Below are positions 1 through 4,441 of a stretch of DNA of 6,749 bases, one piece after another. The stretch comes from Lachnospiraceae bacterium UBA1251 (lineage in GTDB: Bacteria; Bacillota; Clostridia; Lachnospirales; Lachnospiraceae), in the NCBI GenBank assembly GCA_002308255.1, contig DBVZ01000005.1, forward strand, positions 21,985 through 28,733, written 5' to 3'. The position numbers and the translations under genes were made by a program. The notes under the pieces are model-generated. The model was not told the origin of the DNA. It worked only from the letters and a program-made list of their open reading frames with translations, and made no database searches. How positions within the stretch are numbered: position 1 is the stretch's first letter; each line of letters opens with the position of its first letter.

Positions 1-325
1 CGACTCCCGCGGCGTCATCGGCTACGGCCCGGAGCAGCCCGGAATCAGCAACCTGCTTGACATTTACTGCGCGTGTACCGGCAAGAAGATCGAGGATGCA
101 CTGAAGGAATTCGACGGAAGAGGCTACGGCGAACTCAAGACCGCCGTCGGCGAAGCCGTCGTCGGACAGCTCGCGCCGCTGCAGGCCGAAGTCGCCCGTC
201 TTACCAAGGAAAAAGACTATATCGACGGCATTATCAAAAACAACGCGGAACGCGCGGCTTACGTCGCCGGCAAGACGCTTCGCAAGGTGCAGCATAAGAT
301 CGGATTCCCGGACCGGATCCGGTAA
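1..325 (+). CDS. trpS: Tryptophan--tRNA ligase (TrpS), C-terminal part only
   Basis: This is the 3' end of a gene that begins outside the window; the reading frame has its first full codon at base 2 and ends with TAA at 323-325, giving 107 visible residues. The product charges tRNA-Trp with tryptophan in the cytoplasm. Recognition is by family pattern: an opening DSRGVIGYGPEQPGISNLL stretch, which in bacterial TrpS follows the KMSKS loop, then GYGELKTAVGEAVVGQLAPL and a final helix ending in AGKTLRKVQHKIGF, all in the order expected for the class Ic C-terminal helical domain. The Rossmann fold and signature HIGH/KMSKS motifs are not visible here. The next gene starts 15 bases after the stop with its own ribosome binding site, so the two are probably cotranscribed. 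I see no T-box or promoter because the 5' end is missing. Confidence 0.93.
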   Translation, partial: DSRGVIGYGPEQPGISNLLDIYCACTGKKIEDALKEFDGRGYGELKTAVGEAVVGQLAPLQAEVARLTKEKDYIDGIIKNNAERAAYVAGKTLRKVQHKIGFPDRIR

Positions 326-330
326 GTGCC

Positions 331-335
331 AGGAG
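331..335 (+). promoter_or_regulatory. Ribosome binding site choosing the ATG at 341
   Basis: AGGAG sits 5 bases before ATG at 341, directly after the trpS stop codon. The frame could also open at a GTG at 326, but that codon touches the trpS stop and the AGGAG would then lie inside the coding region, so ATG 341 is the better start. Confidence 0.8.
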
Positions 336-340
336 CATTT

Positions 341-1399
341 ATGAACCGATTTCTTTATAAATTGGAACGAAAGCTCGGAAGATACGCCGTTCCGAATCTG
401 ACCACCGTCCTCATCGGATGTTTTATCGCGGGATATATCATTTCCGCGATCAATTCCTCGATGATCGGCTTTATGTACCTCGATCCGATGTACATTCTGA
501 AGGGTCAGGTCTGGCGCATTTTCACCTGGATCGTCGTGCCGCCGAGCTCGTTCGATATCTTCACGCTGATCATGCTCCTGTTTTACTTCTCGATCGGAAG
601 AACGCTGGAGCGGACGTGGGGGGATTTCCGTTATAATCTCTTTATTCTCGGAGGCATGCTGATCAGCGTTATTACGTCGTTCATCATGTACGGGATCCTT
701 CGGGCCGTCTACAACACCCCGGTCTCGTTCGGCGGAGCGTTCAGCACCTATTACATCTGCATGTCGCTGTTCCTCGCGTACGCGATGACCTATCCGAACA
801 TGCAGGTCCTGCTGATGTTCGTGATCCCGATCCGGGTGAAGTGGCTTGGGATCATTTACGGCGTCTATATCGTCTACGATGTCTTCCAATACATCCGCGG
901 CTTCATTGCGAGCGGCAATCCCGGGTACATCATCATGGTCGTCGCGATCCTCGCTTCGGTGGCGAACTTCCTGATCTTCTTCTTCACGACGAGGAATTAC
1001 AGGAAGATCGATCCGCGGGAGATCCGCCGGAAACAGCAGTTCAAACGGTCCTATGAGGCAGGCATCCGCGAGAACAAGGCAAGAAAAAACGGAATGGGAA
1101 ACAGCCCGTTCGGCGGTTCCTCAAGCGGAACGCCTTTCGGCGGAACTTCGAACGAAAGCGGCCCCTACGCAGGAGCCGGCTATCCGACCCACCCGGTCCG
1201 CCACGTACAGGATACCGTACAGGATGGGTTTGATGCGAACGGCAGGCCGCTGTACCGGCCGACGACGACCAGACACTGCTGCGTGATCTGCGGCAGGACG
1301 GAAGTGACCGATCCGGACCTCACGTTCCGGTACTGCTCGAAATGTACCGGCGGGAAGGAATACTGCCAGGATCATCTGTTTACGCATGAGCATTCGTGA
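341..1399 (+). CDS. Rhomboid-fold membrane protein (probable pseudoprotease) with C-terminal zinc-ribbon-like tail
   Basis: A 352-residue protein. Residues 1-220 look like a rhomboid bundle of about six membrane segments (roughly 20-37, 71-87, 98-120, 133-150, 153-185 and 195-216). The family-like landmarks are LKGQVWRIFTW at 53-63, then FSIGRTLERTWGDFRYNLF at 83-101, and a YPN turn after the segment that should carry the active site. Active rhomboids use a Ser in GxSG and a His in a later membrane helix. Here the matching stretch reads SFGGAFSTYYIC (129-140) and there is no histidine before residue 284, so proteolysis is not expected. Residues 221-250 are very basic (cytoplasmic side inferred), 251-280 are Gly/Ser-rich and flexible. 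Residues 313-351 hold C313, C314, C317, C332, C335, C342, H345, H349 and H351, a likely zinc site. Function is unknown; binding or quality control of membrane proteins, as for eukaryotic derlins/iRhoms, is only an analogy. It probably shares a transcript with trpS and lysA. Confidence 0.8.
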   Translation: MNRFLYKLERKLGRYAVPNLTTVLIGCFIAGYIISAINSSMIGFMYLDPMYILKGQVWRIFTWIVVPPSSFDIFTLIMLLFYFSIGRTLERTWGDFRYNLFILGGMLISVITSFIMYGILRAVYNTPVSFGGAFSTYYICMSLFLAYAMTYPNMQVLLMFVIPIRVKWLGIIYGVYIVYDVFQYIRGFIASGNPGYIIMVVAILASVANFLIFFFTTRNYRKIDPREIRRKQQFKRSYEAGIRENKARKNGMGNSPFGGSSSGTPFGGTSNESGPYAGAGYPTHPVRHVQDTVQDGFDANGRPLYRPTTTRHCCVICGRTEVTDPDLTFRYCSKCTGGKEYCQDHLFTHEHS

Positions 1400-1416
1400 T
1401 CACACCTCAGAAATAT

Positions 1417-1423
1417 AGGAAAG
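1417..1423 (+). promoter_or_regulatory. Ribosome binding site of the lysA-like gene
   Basis: AGGAAAG lies 6 bases before ATG at 1430, in the 30-base gap after the rhomboid-like gene. No hairpin terminator or clear promoter is seen in that gap, which supports cotranscription. Confidence 0.7.
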
Positions 1424-1429
1424 AAACAC

Positions 1430-2710
1430 ATGAAAACACCGTTTGTGACCAAAGAAAAGATCGAAGAAATCATCAAAACCGTGCCGACGCCGTTTCATAT
1501 TTACGATGAGAAGGGCATCCGGGAAAATGCGAAGTCGCTCTATGAAGCATTTTCATGGAATAAAGGCTTCCGCGAATACTACGCCGTGAAGGCCTGCCCG
1601 AACCCGCGGATCCTCGAGATCCTCAAGGAATGCGGCTGCGGCTGCGACTGCTCCTCCAAGGCGGAGCTGATCCTCGCAAATGCGCTCGGCCAGACCGATG
1701 AAATGACGATGTTCTCGTCGAACGATACGCCGGCGGGGGAATTTACGTATGCGGAAAAGATGGGAGCGATCATCAACTTCGATGACATTACCATGCTTGA
1801 TTTCTATGAGAAAGAGCTGGGGCATTTCCCGAAGAAGATCTGCTGCCGCTACAATCCCGGCGGAACGTTTGAGGTCAGCAACAACATCATGGACCACCCG
1901 GGCGATGCGAAATACGGCATGACCGAGCGGCAGATGACTGAGGCTTACCGTCAGCTGATGGAAGAGGGCGTCGAGGAATTCGGCATTCACGCCTTCCTCG
2001 TCAGCAACGCGGTGACAAACGATTATTATCCGATGCTCGCCCGAGAACTGTTCGAACTGGCGGTCCGTCTTAAAAACGCGACCGGCGCGCACATCACGTT
2101 CATCAATCTTTCCGGCGGCATCGGCATTCCTTACCGCCCGTACATGCAGCCCTGCGACATCAAGGCGATCGGAGAGGGCGTGCGCGAGGCGTATGAGGAC
2201 ATCCTCGTTCCGGAAGGCATGGACGATATCGCGATCTACACCGAGCTCGGCCGCTACATGACCGGCCCGTACGGCGCACTTGTGACGACCGCGATCCACG
2301 AGAAGCACATCGAGAAGAACTACATCGGCACCGACGCCTGCGCGGCGAACCTGATGCGTCCGGCGATGTACGGCTCCTACCATCACATCACCGTCCTCGG
2401 CAAAGAAGGTGTGCGCAGCGATCATCTCTATGACGTGACCGGATCTCTTTGCGAGAACAACGACAAGTTCGCCGTGGACCGCATGCTCCCGCGCATCGAC
2501 ATCGGCGACATCCTCTACATCCATGACACCGGCGCGCACGGCTTCGCGATGGGCTACAACTACAACGGCAAGCTCCGCTCCGCCGAAGTCCTCCTTAAGG
2601 AAGACGGTTCCTTCGAAGTCATCCGCCGCGCGGAAACGCTGGACGACTATTTCGCGACGTTTGATAATCTCGCGATCTTTGAAAAGATCAAAGAATGTGA
2701 GGAACTGTAA
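1430..2710 (+). CDS. lysA: Diaminopimelate decarboxylase-like PLP enzyme (LysA family)
   Basis: A 426-residue cytoplasmic fold-type III PLP decarboxylase; LysA makes L-lysine from meso-diaminopimelate, the last step of lysine synthesis. Visible elements, in order: YAVKACPNP (51-59) with K54 as the PLP lysine; CDCSSKAEL (72-80); GIHAFLVSN (185-193); the glycine loop LSGGIG (227-232); ELGRYMTGPYG (272-282); RPAMYGSYHH (310-319), matching the substrate-arginine region; GSLCENNDKFA (338-348) with C341-E342 as the cross-dimer catalytic pair; and GAHGFAMGYNYNG (368-380). Length fits the family. Several positions differ from textbook LysA: HIGS is FLVS (F189 replaces the His that stacks on PLP), EPGR is ELGR, and GAY is GAH. 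I recall the same sequence type annotated as LysA in Lachnospiraceae, so this looks like a lineage variant, but exact substrate is inferred. No lysine-pathway neighbour is in the window. Confidence 0.82.
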   Translation: MKTPFVTKEKIEEIIKTVPTPFHIYDEKGIRENAKSLYEAFSWNKGFREYYAVKACPNPRILEILKECGCGCDCSSKAELILANALGQTDEMTMFSSNDTPAGEFTYAEKMGAIINFDDITMLDFYEKELGHFPKKICCRYNPGGTFEVSNNIMDHPGDAKYGMTERQMTEAYRQLMEEGVEEFGIHAFLVSNAVTNDYYPMLARELFELAVRLKNATGAHITFINLSGGIGIPYRPYMQPCDIKAIGEGVREAYEDILVPEGMDDIAIYTELGRYMTGPYGALVTTAIHEKHIEKNYIGTDACAANLMRPAMYGSYHHITVLGKEGVRSDHLYDVTGSLCENNDKFAVDRMLPRIDIGDILYIHDTGAHGFAMGYNYNGKLRSAEVLLKEDGSFEVIRRAETLDDYFATFDNLAIFEKIKECEEL

Positions 2711-2753
2711 GGTTCTTAAGGAACAAAAAAACGTAGATTAAAAGAATAATTGG

Positions 2754-2762
2754 TGTTATAAT
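2754..2762 (+). promoter_or_regulatory. Extended -10 promoter for tRNA-Leu
   Basis: TGTTATAAT is a perfect extended -10 element (TGn plus TATAAT) in an AT-rich gap. The -35 at 17-base spacing (2734-2739, TAGATT) matches consensus only in part, which an extended -10 can tolerate. The start of transcription should fall near 2769, about 50 bases before the tRNA. Confidence 0.65.
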
Positions 2763-2766
2763 CAAC

Positions 2767-2794
2767 CTTCGGAGACAGAAGCCTGTCTCCGAAG
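2767..2794 (+). other. Perfect 12-bp hairpin/palindrome between lysA and tRNA-Leu
   Basis: CTTCGGAGACAG (2767-2778) and its exact reverse complement (2783-2794) flank a 4-base AAGC centre. It is not followed by a T-run on either strand (GAAAAATAT on +, GGTTGATT on -), so it is a poor intrinsic terminator. It overlaps the predicted start point of the tRNA promoter, so it could be a protein-binding operator, a 5' leader stem removed during tRNA maturation, or a 3' end structure protecting the lysA message. Confidence 0.6.
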
Positions 2795-2817
2795 AAAAAT
2801 ATCTCGAAAGAGAATCA

Positions 2818-2901
2818 GCCGGTGTGTCGGAATTGGCAGACGATGCGGACTCAAAATCCGTTGATGGCGACATCGTGTGGGTTCGAGTCCCACCACCGGC
2901 A
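2818..2901 (+). tRNA. tRNA-Leu (anticodon CAA)
   Basis: An 84-base class II tRNA read from its cloverleaf. The acceptor stem GCCGGTG (2818-2824) pairs perfectly with CACCGGC (2894-2900), followed by discriminator A2901 as expected for Leu. The D-arm has the usual TTGGCAGA loop. The anticodon stem is GCGGA/TCCGT (one G-T pair) with loop CTCAAAA, so the anticodon is CAA and reads UUG codons. The long variable arm folds as GATG-GCGA-CATC. The T-arm is GTGGG-TTCGAGT-CCCAC. The CCA end is not encoded and must be added after transcription. Confidence 0.96.
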
Positions 2902-2908
2902 TATAAAA

Positions 2909-2947
2909 CCCCGGAATGCCTTATGAAAAGGGCATCCGGGGATTTTT
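2909..2947 (+). terminator. Bidirectional intrinsic terminator after tRNA-Leu
   Basis: CCCCGGAATGCC (2909-2920) pairs with GGCATCCGGGG (2931-2941) with a single bulged A, closing a 10-base loop, then ATTTTTG on the + strand. Read on the - strand the stem is followed by TTTTATAT, so it can also stop transcription of the convergent nucleotidase gene. Confidence 0.87.
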
Positions 2948-2978
2948 GTACCCGGCTTTCATGTATTCCTGTATGATT

Positions 2979-3001
2979 CCGGTGGTGGGACTCGAACCCA
3001 C
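2979..3001 (-). repeat. Inverted exact copy of the tRNA-Leu 3' end (T-arm plus acceptor strand)
   Basis: These 23 bases are the perfect reverse complement of 2877-2899, which covers the whole T-stem/loop and six of the seven 3' acceptor bases of the tRNA-Leu gene. Matching stops abruptly on both sides, and there is no D-arm or anticodon arm, so this is a fragment and not a second tRNA gene. On the minus strand it lies 4 bases beyond the nucleotidase stop codon, inside the probable 3' untranslated region. It is most likely a recombination or insertion scar, or a remnant of another leucine tRNA. Confidence 0.9.
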
Positions 3002-3005
3002 TCTA

Positions 3006-4250
3006 TCAAGACTGCCCTGATTCCTCATCTTTTTTATTAAATATCGGCGGAACTCTTTCTTCATTCTTCCAGCTCCAGAAATTGGTTTCAACAATCCCTT
3101 TCTCACCGGAAATAAGGCTGTAACCATAACCTTCCATCTGCGCCCCGCAGGCGGACCGGACAACTTCAATGCCGTCTTTATTCTTCGCGGTTAATTGTTC
3201 CGCATCATGAGAGTGCGAATCCAGCACGACGTCGATTCCGTTTGTATGTTCCACTACATCCGCGTAGTTCCAGGGATGCGCTTCGGCGTTCATCCCGAGG
3301 TGGGACATCAGATAGACGTAATCTGCGCCCTCTCCGCGCGCGGCGTCAACAGCAGACTGTACAGCCTCATACAATTCTTCCCCGTCGCCGTCCTGCATGA
3401 ATCCGTAAATAAAATCCCCGTTTTCATTCTTAAAATATCCCGGTTTGGAAGTAGAGAGCGTAGCAGGCGTAGTGACACCGACAAATGCTATTTTTTTGCC
3501 GCACGCTTCAATGATGATGTAAGGATCAAAAACAAGTTTCCCTTCCTTGTTGAAATTGCAGCTGATGTAAGGAAATCCTGTCATTTCATCCAGCTTGAAG
3601 AACTGATCCATTCCGCCGTCAAATTCATGATTCCCCGGGATAGAGGCATCGTAATGCAGGCTGTTCATCAGCTCAACGGTCCTCATTCTCTGACTTCCGT
3701 CGCCCATCTCATCGCCGTGTACCGCGTCACCGTTATCCACGAGGATCGTTGTGTAACCCTGCGATTCCAAATCCCGGCGGATCTCCGCAAGACCTTCCAG
3801 ACCGTATCCATAATCATACGCACAGTGAATGTCGCTGGTGTAGAGGATGACAATATCACCATTCTTTCCATCTGTCGTTTCATCAGGCTGTTCTGCATTC
3901 GCTTCTTCAGAAGTCACCTCTGTTTCAGTCTCCGGAGAGAGCTCTGTCACTGTTTCAGCAGATTCAGCAGCAGATGCTTCAGTAATGGCTTCTTCAGCTG
4001 AAGATGACTCGGAAACGGCTGAATCGGGAGCAGATGACTCGACAGGAGATTCCTCAGACGAGAATGATTCGGAAATGCTTGACTCTGGAGCATCCGACTC
4101 AGAAACAGAAGACTCCTGTGTTTTCTGCTCTGATGGCTGCGAAGACGTTTTTTTAAACATACCGCAGGCCGACAAGAGGAGCAGAAGCGCAAGGAAACAG
4201 GAGACGATTTTCGATTTCCTTCTGAATCGTGCGGTTCTTTCTTTTTTCAT
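3006..4250 (-). CDS. Lipoprotein with calcineurin-like 5'-nucleotidase domain (UshA/YfkN type, C-terminal domain absent)
   Basis: A 414-residue predicted surface lipoprotein. Residues 1-28 are a basic start, hydrophobic core and lipobox LSAC with C29 as the lipidated cysteine. Residues 35-130 form a low-complexity Ser/Glu/Ala/Thr stalk, probably spanning the cell wall. Residues 131-395 are a metallophosphoesterase domain with the two-metal motifs in order: SDIHC (D140, H142), DNGD (D175), GNHEFDGG (N207, H208), SHLGM (H317) and DSHSH (H346, H348). Relatives remove phosphate from extracellular nucleotides or cyclic nucleotides so that nucleosides can be taken up. The usual C-terminal nucleotidase domain, which binds the base, is missing: the protein stops at a tandem TGA-TAG soon after the metal domain, next to a tRNA fragment. 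Exact substrate is therefore open. ATG at 4250 is chosen for its GAGGGA ribosome site; an ATG four codons upstream has none nearby. The gene appears more AT-rich than its neighbours. Confidence 0.85.
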   Translation of the reverse strand: MKKERTARFRRKSKIVSCFLALLLLLSACGMFKKTSSQPSEQKTQESSVSESDAPESSISESFSSEESPVESSAPDSAVSESSSAEEAITEASAAESAETVTELSPETETEVTSEEANAEQPDETTDGKNGDIVILYTSDIHCAYDYGYGLEGLAEIRRDLESQGYTTILVDNGDAVHGDEMGDGSQRMRTVELMNSLHYDASIPGNHEFDGGMDQFFKLDEMTGFPYISCNFNKEGKLVFDPYIIIEACGKKIAFVGVTTPATLSTSKPGYFKNENGDFIYGFMQDGDGEELYEAVQSAVDAARGEGADYVYLMSHLGMNAEAHPWNYADVVEHTNGIDVVLDSHSHDAEQLTAKNKDGIEVVRSACGAQMEGYGYSLISGEKGIVETNFWSWKNEERVPPIFNKKDEESGQS

Positions 4251-4254
4251 TTGA

Positions 4255-4260
4255 TCCCTC
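4255..4260 (-). promoter_or_regulatory. Ribosome binding site choosing the ATG at 4250
   Basis: On the minus strand GAGGGA precedes ATG (4250-4248) by 4 bases. The upstream in-frame ATG at 4262 contains part of this signal within its own coding codons and has no purine-rich site at proper distance. Confidence 0.65.
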
Positions 4261-4299
4261 ATATGGTGACTAATAGTCTGCGCCTCAAAAGACCCTTTC

Positions 4300-4328
4300 A
4301 GTATATCTTAATTATTTAGTTTAGAAAA
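4300..4328 (-). promoter_or_regulatory. Candidate promoter of the nucleotidase lipoprotein gene
   Basis: On the minus strand TATACT (4305-4300) is a good -10 element. TTTTCT (4328-4323) lies 17 bases upstream and matches the -35 consensus at 3 of 6 positions. The surroundings are AT-rich. The leader to the start codon would be about 43 bases. Confidence 0.45.
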
Positions 4329-4353
4329 CAAGCCGATAACTATTTCAATCCTG

Positions 4354-4382
4354 TTCTCAAAACCCCCGCAATCTGCTAAAAT
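4354..4382 (+). promoter_or_regulatory. Candidate promoter of the tagaturonate epimerase gene
   Basis: TTCTCA (4354-4359, 4 of 6 matches to -35) is separated by 17 bases from TAAAAT (4377-4382), which has an upstream TG making an extended -10 (TGCTAAAAT from 4374). Transcription would begin near 4389, leaving a leader of about 50 bases that contains a 13-base palindrome. Confidence 0.65.
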
Positions 4383-4404
4383 AAAAAAGCAAGAAAGAGA
4401 ACCC

Positions 4405-4417
4405 TGTGAATTTCACA
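4405..4417 (+). promoter_or_regulatory. Operator-like palindrome in the uxaE leader
   Basis: TGTGAA-T-TTCACA is a perfect 6-bp inverted repeat with a one-base centre, lying about 15-30 bases after the predicted start point and 24 bases before the ATG. Location just downstream of a promoter fits a repressor roadblock site, perhaps for a hexuronate-responsive regulator. No regulator gene is in the window, so the assignment is inference. Confidence 0.4.
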
Positions 4418-4431
4418 TCAAATACAATACC

Positions 4432-4437
4432 AGGAGG
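4432..4437 (+). promoter_or_regulatory. Ribosome binding site choosing the ATG at 4442
   Basis: A full AGGAGG lies 4 bases before ATG 4442. The frame is open back to a GTG at 4406, but that codon sits in the palindrome and has no ribosome site, so 4442 is the start. Confidence 0.85.
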
Positions 4438-4441
4438 GAAC

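Noticed and set aside
73..297. Small Arg-rich open frame within the trpS end
   Set aside because: It is an out-of-frame reading of TrpS codons; the poly-basic composition is an artefact.
1553..2539. Open frame of 328 codons on the minus strand opposite lysA
   Set aside because: It is antisense to a clearly recognised enzyme, has a His/Arg/Val/Asp-rich composition typical of the complement of GC-rich codons, and no recognisable domain.
2711..2731. GTTC-TTAAG-GAAC mini-hairpin just after the lysA stop as a terminator
   Set aside because: Only 4 bp of stem and followed by A residues, not T, so it is too weak to call.
2979..3001. Second complete tRNA gene on the minus strand
   Set aside because: Only the T-arm and 3' acceptor strand are present; the upstream bases are nucleotidase codons and give no D-arm or anticodon arm.
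3195..4001. Open frame of 268 codons on the + strand opposite the nucleotidase
   Set aside because: It mirrors the metallophosphoesterase codons, lacks a ribosome site and has no family features.
4405..4417. CRP/cAMP receptor site (TGTGA...TCACA)
   Set aside because: The CRP consensus needs a six-base spacer between TGTGA and TCACA; here the half-sites are only three bases apart, and classic CRP control is not expected in clostridia.
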